64,000 bases of DNA from CBDFGQ01 sp965247295. GTDB taxonomy: Bacteria; Chloroflexota; Dehalococcoidia; Lucifugimonadales; JAGWBF01. Location of the stretch: NCBI GenBank assembly GCA_965247295.1, contig CBDFGQ010000006.1:248001-312000 (forward strand), read 5' to 3'. How positions within the stretch are numbered: position 1 is the first letter of the stretch; each line of letters starts with the position of its first letter. This document shows positions 23,665-32,181 of the stretch, one piece after another. The notes below the pieces were generated by a model that saw only the letters and a program-made list of their open reading frames with translations, ran no database searches and was not told the origin of the DNA. The translations under genes and the position numbers were made by a program.

Positions 23665-24786
23665 GTGGAGGAGGACGCCGGGCATGGTCTCGTCTCCCAC
23701 ACGGTCCGCTTCTGCCGGACCCTGAGGGAGCGTGGCCTGCTGGTAGGCCCATCGGAGACGGCCGACGCCATCCGTTCCCTTGCCCTGATCGACCTCATGG
23801 ACCGCCAGCAGGTCTACTTGGCCCTCAAGACGGTCCTCGTGTCACGGGCCGAGGAGATGCGGGCCTTCGACGAGTGCTTCCAAGAGTTCTGGTCTTTTGA
23901 CCTGTCCCATGCGGCCTCAGCCCCCATACTCAAACCCACCGAGGTCCACGGCCTACAATCCACGGATGGCCCCGATGCTCAGCAGTCAAGGGACCAACAG
24001 GCCTCGGGCATTCCGGTCACCCGCACCGGCGCCAGCCCGGTGGAGGTGCTCGGGGGACGTGACCTGACGGCGTTCCAGGAAGCAAACCTCGCCGAGGTGT
24101 CGTCCATCGCCTCCCGGACATTGCGGGCCATACCAACCCGTCTTGGCCGGCGCCGGCGCCGGCACATGAGAAAGGGGTTACCGGACCTGCGCGGCGCCTT
24201 TCGCAAGAGCCTTTCCCACGGAGGAGAGCTGGTGTCCCTGCCTCGACGGCGCCGGGTCCCTCGGACTCCGCGCCTGGTGGTGCTGCTGGACGCCAGCGGG
24301 TCCATGGACCGCCATGCCCGACTACTGCTGCAGCTGGTCTACGCCCTGGGTCAGCGAGCGGGACGGGTCGAGACCTTCGTCTTTAGCACGTCCCTGACCC
24401 GCGTCACCCGCCAGCTCAGGGCCCCCTCGTTCTACGAGGCCCTGTGCCGCATTGGGGCCGTGGCGCCTCACTGGTCCGGTGGCACACGCATCGGAACGTG
24501 TCTGGAGGCCCTGAACCGCACCTACGCCTACATCCTCGACCGCGACACCTCGGTGTTCCTCATGAGCGACGGATGGGAGACCGGAGACCCGGACCACCTG
24601 GCCCGGGAGCTTCATCGGCTGCGGCGGCGGGTAAGGAGGCTGGTCTGGCTCAATCCCCTGCTGGGGACCCAGGACTACGAGCCCTTGACCCTGGGGCTAC
24701 AGGCCGCCCGCACGCACGTGGACACCTTTGCGTCTGCAAAGGACCTGGCACAGTTGAAGCGCCTCCCCCGGCTGCTGCGCGGCTAA
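23665..24786 (+). CDS. CoxE-like VWA-domain protein
   Basis: A 373-residue protein starting at GTG 23665, one base after the ATPase gene. The N-terminal half is helical (HTVRFCRTLRERGLLVGPSE) with a disordered Pro/Gly segment around 95-130. The C-terminal von Willebrand factor A domain has the metal site VLLDASGSMDRHARLL (DxSxS, about 210-216) and VFLMSDGWETGDPDHL. CoxE proteins pair with MoxR-type ATPases in maturing molybdenum hydroxylases. An Arg-rich stretch RRRRRHMRKG (about 169) lies just before the VWA domain, as in relatives. Confidence 0.88.
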   Translation: MEEDAGHGLVSHTVRFCRTLRERGLLVGPSETADAIRSLALIDLMDRQQVYLALKTVLVSRAEEMRAFDECFQEFWSFDLSHAASAPILKPTEVHGLQSTDGPDAQQSRDQQASGIPVTRTGASPVEVLGGRDLTAFQEANLAEVSSIASRTLRAIPTRLGRRRRRHMRKGLPDLRGAFRKSLSHGGELVSLPRRRRVPRTPRLVVLLDASGSMDRHARLLLQLVYALGQRAGRVETFVFSTSLTRVTRQLRAPSFYEALCRIGAVAPHWSGGTRIGTCLEALNRTYAYILDRDTSVFLMSDGWETGDPDHLARELHRLRRRVRRLVWLNPLLGTQDYEPLTLGLQAARTHVDTFASAKDLAQLKRLPRLLRG

Positions 24787-24842
24787 CACAGCGAATTGTG
24801 AGGCCACCGATCTTTGGAGCCACCCTGGGTTTGCAATGGCGC

Positions 24843-24871
24843 TTGCCCCGGCTAGGGAGAAACGTTATAGT
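24843..24871 (+). promoter_or_regulatory. Candidate promoter for the aminotransferase gene
   Basis: TTGCCC (24843-24848), 17-base spacer and TATAGT (24866-24871), 67 bases before the GTG at 24938. Confidence 0.5.
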
Positions 24872-24937
24872 ATCGGTCTGAGGACACGTGATGCAAGCGA
24901 TGGTGCGGCCCATATCCACCCAGGGAAGGAGGACACG

Positions 24938-26281
24938 GTGTCTGAGACGATAAGAGAGGCATATGTTCGGAAAAACCCCAGGTCAGCCCAGCTATTCCCC
25001 AGGTTTGCGGAGTACTTCCCCTCGGGCGTGGGCGGACACGACATGTACGCGACGGAGCCGTTCCCCATCGTCATCGCCAGGGGACAGGGCCCGCGTAAGT
25101 GGGACGTGGACGGCAACGAGTACATTGACTTCGGCATGGGATCGGCATCGCTGCTGCTGGGCCACTCCCATCCGGAGGTGGTTGAGGCCCTGGTCAAGGC
25201 GGCGCCCGCCGGATCACACTATGGCGCGCCGGTGGAAGCCGTACTGGAGTGGGGAGAACGGGTCCACAATCTGATCCCCTGCGCCGATAAAATACGATTC
25301 GTGGGGTCCGGCGCCGAATCTACCATGCTGGCGATGCGCATCGCCCGGGCCCACACGGGCAAGAACAAGATAATACGCTGGGAATCCCACTATCATGGCT
25401 GGCACGATTACGCCATGCCCGGGAACGTTCCGCCCTTCGACGTACCGGGCTCTACGGGCGTTCCAAAGGGAGCCATAGAATCGGTAATCGTACTGCCGGC
25501 CGATCTGGACGCGCTGGAGCGGACCCTGGCGACGGACAAGGACGTGGCGGGGGTGATCACCGAGGGCTCGGGCGCATCCTTCGGGACCGTGCCCCTTAAG
25601 CCCGGCTTCCTGGATGGTGTGAGAACGCTGACGAAAGAGTACGGCGTGGTAATGATCCTGGACGAGGTGATCACGGGCTTCCGTTGGAGCCCCGGCGGCC
25701 TCCAAAAGAAGCTCGACATCGACCCCGACCTCTGCACCCTGGCCAAGATCCTGACGGGAGGACTGCCCGGCGGCGCCGTGGCGGGGCGAGACGAGTTCAT
25801 GGAGGTCATGGCCCAGACGGGTGATTCCCACCACGACCGCTACCAGCGGGTCTCTCACGGCGGGACCTTCAACGCGAACCCATATGCCGCAGCCACGGGG
25901 AACGCGGCCCTGAACGTGGTGGCAACGGGAGAGATAAACGACATAGCCGATAAGATGGCCGCCCGCCTGAGAGACGGCCTGCGGGAGATCGTGGAGCGGA
26001 ATGAGGTGGCAGCCTGCGTCTACGGGGAGTCTTCCACCTTCCACATATACTTCGGGTCGACCTCTATCGATGGGCTGGACGCTTCCACCCTGAAGAACCA
26101 GCCCCGAGATGTCCAAACCTCCTTTCGGCAGGCCGTTCAGGTAAGGGGCGTGGACTGTATGTCACGCACCAGCGGCGTCACCTCGGGGGTCCACACCGAC
26201 GGGGATATCGACCGGAGCCTGGAGGCCTTCGAGGGAGCGATCAGAGCCATGGTGGAGGAGGGCCTGGTCCGCCATAGCTAG
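24938..26281 (+). CDS. Class III aminotransferase, glutamate-1-semialdehyde aminomutase-like
   Basis: A 447-residue PLP enzyme. GTG 24938 is chosen because AAGGAGG precedes it by a few bases, although the frame is open back to 24836. Seen in order: WDVDGNEYIDFGMGSASLLLGH (shortened motif GSASLLLGH), the VGSGAESTMLAMRIAR phosphate-binding turn, YHGWHD, the cofactor Asp in VVMILDEVITGFRW, and the PLP Lys in LAKILTGGLPGG (about 270). The fold and motifs are those of HemL-like aminomutases, which make 5-aminolevulinate, but the residues around the gate are divergent and no other heme gene is near, so another amino-keto substrate is possible. Confidence 0.83.
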   Translation: MSETIREAYVRKNPRSAQLFPRFAEYFPSGVGGHDMYATEPFPIVIARGQGPRKWDVDGNEYIDFGMGSASLLLGHSHPEVVEALVKAAPAGSHYGAPVEAVLEWGERVHNLIPCADKIRFVGSGAESTMLAMRIARAHTGKNKIIRWESHYHGWHDYAMPGNVPPFDVPGSTGVPKGAIESVIVLPADLDALERTLATDKDVAGVITEGSGASFGTVPLKPGFLDGVRTLTKEYGVVMILDEVITGFRWSPGGLQKKLDIDPDLCTLAKILTGGLPGGAVAGRDEFMEVMAQTGDSHHDRYQRVSHGGTFNANPYAAATGNAALNVVATGEINDIADKMAARLRDGLREIVERNEVAACVYGESSTFHIYFGSTSIDGLDASTLKNQPRDVQTSFRQAVQVRGVDCMSRTSGVTSGVHTDGDIDRSLEAFEGAIRAMVEEGLVRHS

Positions 26282-26309
26282 GGCAATATCGCCTCCATCC
26301 CTTCGGCAG

Positions 26310-26358
26310 GCTCAGCGCAATCCCTTCCCCCATCCAGGGGGAAGGGATTGCGCTGAGC
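26310..26358. terminator. 22-bp perfect hairpin between convergent genes
   Basis: Arms at 26310-26331 (beginning gctcagcgcaatccc) and 26337-26358 are exact reverse complements with a five-base loop. It lies between the ends of the aminotransferase and amidase genes, so it can serve both directions. There is no T-tract. The outer CTTCGGCAGGCTCAG resembles parts of the palindromic repeats elsewhere in the window. Confidence 0.6.
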
Positions 26359-26373
26359 TTCCGGGCTTACGAT

Positions 26374-27888
26374 TTACAGCGTTTCCCAGTTTACCTGGTG
26401 CTCGAAGGCGTGGGCCGCCCTGAGCACTGTGGCATCGTCAAAATTCCTGCCCACCAGCATGAGCCCCACGGGCAGGCCGTCGGACATCCCGCAGGGCACG
26501 CTAATGGCCGGGTGGCCGGTCATGTCGAAGGGCGCGGTGTTGGCGAGCATATCCCAGCCGTGGGAGATCAAGTCCCTTATCGCTATGTCCGGATCATATT
26601 TGTGGGCCTTCATGGGGGTGGTGGGCATGGCCACCAGGTCTACCTGCTGAAGGGCCGCGTCGTAGCTATCCCGCAGGACCCGGCGAAGGTTCTGGGCCTT
26701 GGCGTACATCCTGCCGTGATACTGCTCGCTCATCCAGGTCCCGATGAGCAGGATAAGCTTTACCGTTGGAGGAAAGTCGTCTGCCTGGGCACGTCGAGAC
26801 TTGCCCAGCGTCTCCACAAGACCAACGTTGTAGAGACCCTGCCAGTGATAGCCCGTGCCGTTGGCGCGCAGCAGCGCGGCGGCACCCTCCGCTATCAGGC
26901 CCCAGACGATACCCGAAGCCTGCACGTGGCCCGGGACAGACACATCCACAGTCTCAGCTCCGAGCTCGGTGAACACGCCCAGAGCTTTACGCACGGCGGC
27001 ATCGACATCTGGCTCCGACCCCTCCAGCCCAAACCCTTCCTGCAGGATGCCTATACGCAGCCCGCCGACGCCCCGGCTCAAGGCCTCCGTGTAGGCCTGG
27101 ACGGGCACATCGCCCTGGCGAGGGTCCATAGGATCCTTGCCGGCGATGGCCTCAAGCGCCAGGGCCACGTCGGCCGCCGAGCGCGCCATTGGGCCGGCAT
27201 GGTCGAAGGTATGGTCTAAGCCCACGATGCCCGTGTATGGCACCAGACCATGGGTGGGCTTTAGACCGACGACGCCGCACCATGAGGCGGGGATGCGAAT
27301 GGACCCGCCCTGGTCTCCCCCGATGGTTATGTCAATGTCCTCGTAGTAGAGGGCCGCGGCCGAGCCGCCGGAGGAGCCTCCTGCGAGGTGCTCAAGGCTG
27401 TGTGGATTGAGGGTAGCCCCCAGGGCGCTGGTGTCACCGGCGCCCGAGAAGGCGAAATTGTCCAGGTTGAGGGTGGCTACGACCTCTGCGCCCTCATCCA
27501 GGAGCCGCGTGACGATGGTGGCGTCGGCCTCGGGCACGTAGCCCTCCAGGACGAGGGAACCGCAGGTCATGGGCATCCCCGCCACGCAGATGTTGTTCTT
27601 GAGGCCAAACCTCTTGCCCGCCAGCCTGCCGGACTGGGCACCTCGCAGGGAACAGCGGCGCACAATTGCGTTAAATGGGTCCTGCTCTCGGCTAGGCCGG
27701 TATCCGGGATCGCGGTCACGATACTTGAGAGGTTCATAGGGCAGGGGCATCCGGTCCAGCAGTTCATAGTTTGCGAACAGGCCGGGTATCACCTGCTGGA
27801 AGTCCTCCAGCTCCTCGTCGCTGAGATCGAAATAGTTGTCGTCGGCCAAACGTATGAGGTCCGCATCCGTTGGAAGGCGAATTGCCAT
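26374..27888 (-). CDS. Amidase signature family enzyme
   Basis: A 504-residue amidase-signature hydrolase, which splits amide bonds with a Ser-cisSer-Lys triad. The Lys is in FGLKNNICVAG (about 97), the GGSSGGSAAALYY box (about 171-183) supplies the central Ser, and GGDQGGSIRIPASWCG (about 194-209) supplies the nucleophile loop. There is an N-terminal extension of about 70 residues before the core, as in several soil and marine amidases. It is not GatA: no gatB or gatC is adjacent and the extension differs. The substrate is unknown. Confidence 0.9.
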   Translation of the reverse strand: MAIRLPTDADLIRLADDNYFDLSDEELEDFQQVIPGLFANYELLDRMPLPYEPLKYRDRDPGYRPSREQDPFNAIVRRCSLRGAQSGRLAGKRFGLKNNICVAGMPMTCGSLVLEGYVPEADATIVTRLLDEGAEVVATLNLDNFAFSGAGDTSALGATLNPHSLEHLAGGSSGGSAAALYYEDIDITIGGDQGGSIRIPASWCGVVGLKPTHGLVPYTGIVGLDHTFDHAGPMARSAADVALALEAIAGKDPMDPRQGDVPVQAYTEALSRGVGGLRIGILQEGFGLEGSEPDVDAAVRKALGVFTELGAETVDVSVPGHVQASGIVWGLIAEGAAALLRANGTGYHWQGLYNVGLVETLGKSRRAQADDFPPTVKLILLIGTWMSEQYHGRMYAKAQNLRRVLRDSYDAALQQVDLVAMPTTPMKAHKYDPDIAIRDLISHGWDMLANTAPFDMTGHPAISVPCGMSDGLPVGLMLVGRNFDDATVLRAAHAFEHQVNWETL

Positions 27889-28107
27889 GGCGCGCTCCTC
27901 CTTTCCCAGATAATTCCCTGCGCGTTCGTGGGGCTGAACCGGCTAGGCCATGGGCGAACCTCCCATGGCCCAGCGCCCGTGCATTGTCAACCGAAGGTAG
28001 TGTACCCGCGATGAAGGAAGGGGAGTAAGCTCAACCACGACCCCTGTCTATGGACCGCCGGGCAGGTGCTTGGGCGATGGTGCTATCGGACCGAATGCGC
28101 GAGGTGG

Positions 28108-28563
28108 CTAGGGCTGTTCGTAATTGTGGAAATGTCCGAACTCGACCATCTTGAGGTCCTCGTCCCCAGTGTTCAGCCATTGATGGCGAGAACCGGGGCT
28201 CATGTGGACGAAGTCACCCGGCCCGAAGTCCTCCTTGAGCTCCACCCCATCCTGGATCCACCACATGGTCCCCTTGCCGCCGGTGATGTAGAAGAAAATG
28301 TCGTAGTAGGAGAAATGGGTATGCCAGGACTCGCCCGCGCCCTTGCCCATGGTCTTGTTCCTCAGCCACACCGTTTCGTGAACGGGCAGTCCTCTCTCTC
28401 TCCCTCCGTCCACATCCTTTGCCACTATGGGGGCCGGGGTGTCACGCAGCAGGGCCATTCCCGAGGTTTGAGGAAGCACCATCATCTCCGCCCCGCCGCT
28501 GATGGGCTGTTCCACGACGTCCTTGGCATGTACTATCTTGACCGATGGCCAGGACTGAACCAT
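28108..28563 (-). CDS. Cupin-domain protein
   Basis: A 151-residue protein with one cupin barrel. Metal-ligand residues can be placed in SWHTHFSYYDIFFYITGGKG (His-x-His, then Asp/Glu position) and in SPGSRHQWLNTG for the later His; GPGDFVHM is the usual turn between strands. Small cupins of this kind can be dioxygenases, isomerases or sugar-binding proteins. The gene is alone, between the amidase and the Asp23 operon, with AGGAGG just upstream of the ATG. Confidence 0.82.
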   Translation of the reverse strand: MVQSWPSVKIVHAKDVVEQPISGGAEMMVLPQTSGMALLRDTPAPIVAKDVDGGRERGLPVHETVWLRNKTMGKGAGESWHTHFSYYDIFFYITGGKGTMWWIQDGVELKEDFGPGDFVHMSPGSRHQWLNTGDEDLKMVEFGHFHNYEQP

Positions 28564-28652
28564 AGTATGCCTCCTGACTGAGATTTAGGGCTCTACAGTA
28601 GATTGGCGAAAGTAAATGGACCGGCGGCGCACGACGCCCACCGATACGTACA

Positions 28653-28859
28653 TCAGCCCCTGGGACCCCTGTTCCGGCTGGCAAAAAAGCGTTCGAGGAG
28701 AACGTCCAGTACGGGGATCTCACGGCTCAGGTACTTGCCTATGAGCCAACCGGCAAGGGTGAGCAGCGCAACGATAAAGACCTCGAGAGGGCCTTGCCAT
28801 ACCAGCACGACCCCTGTTACCAGGCCGATAACCGCTCCTATAACCTTGGGACAGTTCAT
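28653..28859 (-). CDS. DUF2273-like small membrane protein of the Asp23 operon
   Basis: A 68-residue protein with two membrane helices (about 5-20, IGAVIGLVTGVVLVW, and about 27-43, VFIVALLTLAGWLIGKYL). The size, the Gly-rich first helix and the place after amaP and the Asp23 genes match the DUF2273 proteins of alkaline-shock operons in Firmicutes and relatives. It likely sits in the membrane with AmaP as part of the anchoring complex. It starts eight bases after the amaP stop. Confidence 0.8.
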   Translation of the reverse strand: MNCPKVIGAVIGLVTGVVLVWQGPLEVFIVALLTLAGWLIGKYLSREIPVLDVLLERFFASRNRGPRG

Positions 28860-28867
28860 GGCGCTCC

Positions 28868-29488
28868 CTAGGCTCCCATCAGCCTGGGGCCATCGCCGCG
28901 CTCGTAGTGAACCCGAATCACGTTCACCCGCAAGACCGTGAGCCCGGTAAACCGCTCCACCGTGTCTCTCACCCTGGTCTGGAGGTCGTCCCTGACCTCC
29001 GGCACGCTGCTGCCCAGTATCAGCCTGGGATAGCAGTCAATCACCACGCTGGCCGGACCCCCTCCAGCCGGCCTTCTCCTGACGGACACACGGCATCGGA
29101 CGGAGCTTATATTACGGTTGGCGATCCCCGTCCTTTCCGCCAGTAGTCTGACGCTGTCTTCCTCGATGTTCAGCACGCCATCGGGGGTAGAGCTTATCTG
29201 GAGGCGGGACGGCCTCTGCAGGGCTGGCCTGGTTTCCAGGAAGAGCAGCCCCAGCATAGCCACGCCGACCGCTACACTGACCACTATGGTGATAGCCTGT
29301 TCGCTCCCGCTAAAGCCAGCAACGCCCAGCAGCTGAGAGTAGAACCAGGCGCCCGATGGGTCTGACTCAGACCCCCCCGGTAGTAAATCCGGCTCGACAG
29401 CTTCCGTGGCAACGAGTACGATCACGACGGCTCCCGCCAGCACTAGCAGGGCAACCAGCATTATCAGCAGCCGATTCCAACGATTCAT
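28868..29488 (-). CDS. amaP: AmaP-like membrane anchor of Asp23
   Basis: A 206-residue protein with two membrane spans (about 7-27 and 63-83) separated by an acidic loop, then a C-terminal cytoplasmic domain with INISSVRCRVSVRRRP-like strands and VRDTVERFTGLTVLRVNV, as in AmaP proteins that tether Asp23 to the membrane. It is followed directly by the DUF2273-like gene and preceded by two Asp23/Gls24 genes. The exact loop lengths differ from staphylococcal AmaP, but the layout is the same. Confidence 0.82.
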   Translation of the reverse strand: MNRWNRLLIMLVALLVLAGAVVIVLVATEAVEPDLLPGGSESDPSGAWFYSQLLGVAGFSGSEQAITIVVSVAVGVAMLGLLFLETRPALQRPSRLQISSTPDGVLNIEEDSVRLLAERTGIANRNISSVRCRVSVRRRPAGGGPASVVIDCYPRLILGSSVPEVRDDLQTRVRDTVERFTGLTVLRVNVIRVHYERGDGPRLMGA

Positions 29489-29503
29489 AGTTCCCCATTA
29501 ACT

Positions 29504-29532
29504 ATATGGGGTACGCTAGGCGTACCCCATAT
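29504..29532. repeat. 12-bp perfect inverted repeat within the Asp23 operon
   Basis: ATATGGGGTACG (29504-29515) and CGTACCCCATAT (29521-29532), five-base loop. It lies in the 123-base gap between the Asp23 gene and amaP and could attenuate transcription or protect mRNA ends. Confidence 0.75.
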
Positions 29533-29611
29533 CAAGGCTGTCCGTCTCAAGGTCTATGCTTGCGTATGATATCCCATTATTCGTGCCACGGCTAGAGTGA
29601 CCATGAACACT

Positions 29612-30046
29612 TTACTCGACCCGTCCCGGCATCCGATCAGGAAACTCGATGCCTACCACGTTGATGTTGATCTCCTTGGCCAGCAGGCCGCAAATCTCCA
29701 GGATACGGCGGGCCACGTTCTGGCGCACCTTGACCACGGTCTCGGGGATGCTGAACCCGTACACAACCTGCAAATCGATATCCAGAACGGCCTCCCTCCT
29801 CCCTGCCTCAACCCCCACACCCCGAGCCCGTTGCTCGCGACCTCCGACACGCTCCGCGATGGTCCTGCGGATAGAGCTGGTGCCCAAAGAGGAGACCCCC
29901 TCTATCTCACGGGCGGCCACGCCGGCGATGGCTCCAATGACCTCGTCATTTATATCCGTTTCCCCGCCCACCTCGATCTCCGTGAGCTTATCAATTTCGG
30001 CGAGTCTAGTTACCATCTCCTGCTCCTTAATTCTCTCCTGAGTCAT
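29612..30046 (-). CDS. Asp23/Gls24 family envelope stress protein
   Basis: A 144-residue protein with the Asp23/Gls24 domain: GETDINDEVIGAIAGVAARE leads into the core, VDIDLQVVYGFSIP-like strands follow (DIDLQVVYGFSIPETVVKVR), and NININVVGIEFPDR-type residues close it (INVVGIEFPDRMPG). Asp23 is an abundant membrane-associated protein linked to envelope and alkaline stress. It is about half identical by eye to the core of the gene upstream at 30095, so the two are in-operon duplicates. AGGAGAG precedes the start. Confidence 0.88.
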   Translation of the reverse strand: MTQERIKEQEMVTRLAEIDKLTEIEVGGETDINDEVIGAIAGVAAREIEGVSSLGTSSIRRTIAERVGGREQRARGVGVEAGRREAVLDIDLQVVYGFSIPETVVKVRQNVARRILEICGLLAKEININVVGIEFPDRMPGRVE

Positions 30047-30094
30047 GGCTGCTCTCCTTTTCTACGTTGTTTCCTGGTACTGTACTGACGACCC

Positions 30095-30799
30095 CTACTG
30101 CACCCTACCCGGCATCCTCGGCGGAAACTCGATGCCGACAACCCTAACGTTTATCTCCTTGGCCTCAAGGCCACACAGGTTGAGCAGCCGGTCGGCCACA
30201 TGCTGTCGAACCTGGATCACGGCCTTAGGTATACTGTACCCGTAGATCATCCGCAGGTTGATGTCCAGGATCACCTCACGCCTTCCAACCTCCACCTCGA
30301 CCCCTCTGGCCCTCCTCTCGGCGCCGCCGATGCGTTCCCCGATAGTCCTGCGAAGTGATGTAGCCCCCAGAGACGCGACACCCTCAATTGCCTCGGCGGC
30401 CACTCCGGCTATGGCCCCTATGACCGCGGGCTCGATGTTGGTTGTGCCGTACACCGGGATCTCTTCCAGCCTTCTTAGCTCTTCCATCTTGGGCATCATC
30501 TCCAGTTCTGTGATGGTTAGCCCGTTCATCACCCGCCTCTCCACCACCGCTGGCACCTTCACAGAGGACTCGTGACCTCTGACTGCACTTTCCATCGCCT
30601 TCAATGGATCCCCTGCGCCCTCTGCAAGCTCCCCAACCCCCGCCGTATCTGCAGCGGCAGATTTCTCGCCGGAACTAATCTCCCCGCTTCGAGACCCTCC
30701 ACCACGGGTCCCTTTCGACCTGTTCGCGACAACCTCTTCTCTTGCCAACGCATCTTCCACGGCACGGTTGCTATCGGTATCTCCCGTCCTGTCCTGCAT
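30095..30799 (-). CDS. Asp23/Gls24 family protein with disordered N-terminal extension
   Basis: A 234-residue protein. Residues 1-85 are charged, Gly/Ser/Glu-rich and probably disordered; residues about 110-234 form an Asp23/Gls24 domain (AVIGAIAGVAAEAIEGVASL, then DINLRMIYGYSIPKAVIQVR and VRVVGIEFPPRMPGRV). It is the first gene of the operon and the longer of the two Asp23 copies. The sequence after the start is preceded by AGGAGGTG. Regulation by the divergent TetR gene is likely, since an operator overlaps its promoter. Confidence 0.86.
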   Translation of the reverse strand: MQDRTGDTDSNRAVEDALAREEVVANRSKGTRGGGSRSGEISSGEKSAAADTAGVGELAEGAGDPLKAMESAVRGHESSVKVPAVVERRVMNGLTITELEMMPKMEELRRLEEIPVYGTTNIEPAVIGAIAGVAAEAIEGVASLGATSLRRTIGERIGGAERRARGVEVEVGRREVILDINLRMIYGYSIPKAVIQVRQHVADRLLNLCGLEAKEINVRVVGIEFPPRMPGRVQ

Positions 30800-30854
30800 C
30801 TCTTACACCTCCTCCCTGTCAACTTCGCTGGTGAGGCCTATGTAACCCCTTTAT

Positions 30855-30870
30855 AAGTGAGCGTTCACTT
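30855..30870. promoter_or_regulatory. TetR-type operator 1, at the Asp23 operon promoter
   Basis: AAGTGA-GCGT-TCACTT, a perfect six-base palindrome around four bases, just downstream of the -10 of the Asp23 operon promoter. The same GCGTTCACTT recurs at 30951-30960. Confidence 0.7.
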
Positions 30871-30877
30871 AATGACT

Positions 30878-30906
30878 ATGATATCATGCCATTTTATACC
30901 AGTCAA
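30878..30906 (-). promoter_or_regulatory. Sigma70-type promoter for the Asp23/AmaP operon
   Basis: On the minus strand TTGACT (30901-30906), 17-base spacer, TATCAT (30878-30883). The start site would fall within or next to operator 1, the usual place for repression. Confidence 0.68.
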
Positions 30907-30944
30907 GCATTGCAATTTAGGGGATATTACTTATACACTAATGG

Positions 30945-30960
30945 AAGTATGCGTTCACTT
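30945..30960. promoter_or_regulatory. TetR-type operator 2, at the tetR promoter
   Basis: AAGTAT-GCGT-TCACTT differs from operator 1 only in two bases of one half-site. It lies 35 bases before the GTG of the TetR gene, downstream of TTGCAA (30910) and a TATACA (30932), so the regulator probably represses itself. The two operators are exactly 90 bp apart. Confidence 0.68.
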
Positions 30961-30995
30961 ACAGACCGAATGAGGACCTGGAGGGGAGCTAGCAC

Positions 30996-31667
30996 GTGAC
31001 AACAGTACATCTGGACTCAGAGGTGCGCAGACATCAAATCGTACAGACCGTGCGCAGGATCGTCGCCACCCACGGCATGGCATCCTTTACCATCCAGGAA
31101 CTGGCCCGTGAGGTAGGTGTGTCCGAAGGGGCCATTTACAGACATTTTAAGAGCAAAGACGATATCCTCTTGTCCCTCATTCAGGAAATCGAACGAAATC
31201 TGCAGCAAGCCATTTCAGATTCAGCTCGTCCCAAGGACGGTGCCCTGGACCAGCTAAAGCACCTCATGCAGCGACACTTTTCGTCCCTGGAGAGGCGCAA
31301 CGGCGTCTCATTTGTGGTGATCTCAGAAGCCCTTAGCTTCGCCGACGCTCAGGTGAAGCATGCCACAAGGCAAATGGTAGAGCACTATCTGGAAAGGATT
31401 GAATCTATACTCAAGGCCGGGGCGGAGCAGGGGGAGTACGACGGCAGGATAGATACAAAGGCCGCAGCCCTGATGTACTTTGGGATGATTCAGGGGAGTG
31501 TTACGCTTTGGACATTCAGCAACAGGGCCCATCCCTTGGGCCAGCACAGCTCCTCGCTATGGACGATGTTTAAAGACGGGCTCACCAACCACCAAGGGGA
31601 CCACTCAGAGGCCCTTCCAGCCGCTAGTCCGAGGCAGTCGTCGCGTGGGCGGAAAGACGGCGACTAG
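30996..31667 (+). CDS. TetR/AcrR-family transcriptional regulator
   Basis: A 223-residue regulator starting at GTG 30996. The N-terminal helix-turn-helix is clear: FTIQELAREVGVSEGAIYRHFKSKDDILLSLI (core EVGVSEGAIYRHF, about 38-50). The C-terminal ligand-binding domain is all-helical with no recognised ligand; the final 25 residues are disordered. It is divergent from the Asp23/AmaP operon, and two near-identical operators lie in the shared region, so it most likely controls both. The signal could be a membrane-active compound or lipid, but this is a guess. Confidence 0.9.
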   Translation: MTTVHLDSEVRRHQIVQTVRRIVATHGMASFTIQELAREVGVSEGAIYRHFKSKDDILLSLIQEIERNLQQAISDSARPKDGALDQLKHLMQRHFSSLERRNGVSFVVISEALSFADAQVKHATRQMVEHYLERIESILKAGAEQGEYDGRIDTKAAALMYFGMIQGSVTLWTFSNRAHPLGQHSSSLWTMFKDGLTNHQGDHSEALPAASPRQSSRGRKDGD

Positions 31668-32181
31668 CCCAGCAAAGTATCGTGGCGAGCCGGTGAAATC
31701 AACCGGTCGCAGCTATCGCCCCCTACATCCGTACCCAGGCCATCAGGCCCTAGCATCCCCATCTATCACGGCTTAAAATTAACCTAACCGGGGTCTCCGC
31801 AGATAGACTGGCGGCTGCGTTGCCGGGTTTCGTTGCATCGGCAAACCTTTCCCTTACCGGCTGCACTGGTGCTGCGTCCACCGCCAAAGAAGCTGGACAT
31901 GTCCCTGCAGCGAGCCGGCATGTGACGAAGGCCTCCGCTCATTACCTATCGTGACACACAGGTTGATGCTGATGGGCCGGTATACGTTCATAGTTCTCCA
32001 CGTGAGATAACGGCGTGGTCGAACTAGGTTCTTTCACCGGGGAAAGACCCAGCCGTGCTGCTCGCATCCAGGGAGCCACAGAACGTAGATGACCGGTGGC
32101 TTCGGTTCAGCGGCGAGCACCGGAATACAACGGTAAAACGCCATCTAATATAGAAGGAACCGTACCTAGAACAGGTGAGAC
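31668..32181 (+). other. Long structured region upstream of mgtE
   Basis: About 510 bases with no gene support but many short inverted repeats, including the paired stems at 32059-32123. The length and structure before a magnesium transporter gene suggest a regulatory leader RNA. I could not match it to the known M-box consensus. Confidence 0.5.
32059..32123 (+). promoter_or_regulatory. Candidate regulatory leader with alternative stems
   Basis: TGCTCGC (32059-32065) pairs with GCGAGCA (32113-32119), enclosing AGCCAC (32074-32079) with GTGGCT (32096-32101). Alternatively CCGGTG (32093-32098) pairs with CACCGG (32118-32123), which excludes both other stems. The region ends 58 bases before the mgtE start. 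Mutually exclusive pairing is the layout of switch-type leaders; no ligand is known. Confidence 0.45.

Noticed and set aside
26374..27888. Glutamyl-tRNA amidotransferase subunit A
   Set aside because: The amidase motifs fit, but there is a long N-terminal extension and no gatB or gatC, so a general amidase is preferred.
31668..32181. M-box magnesium riboswitch
   Set aside because: I could not find the conserved M-box core; only generic stems are visible, so no known class is claimed.
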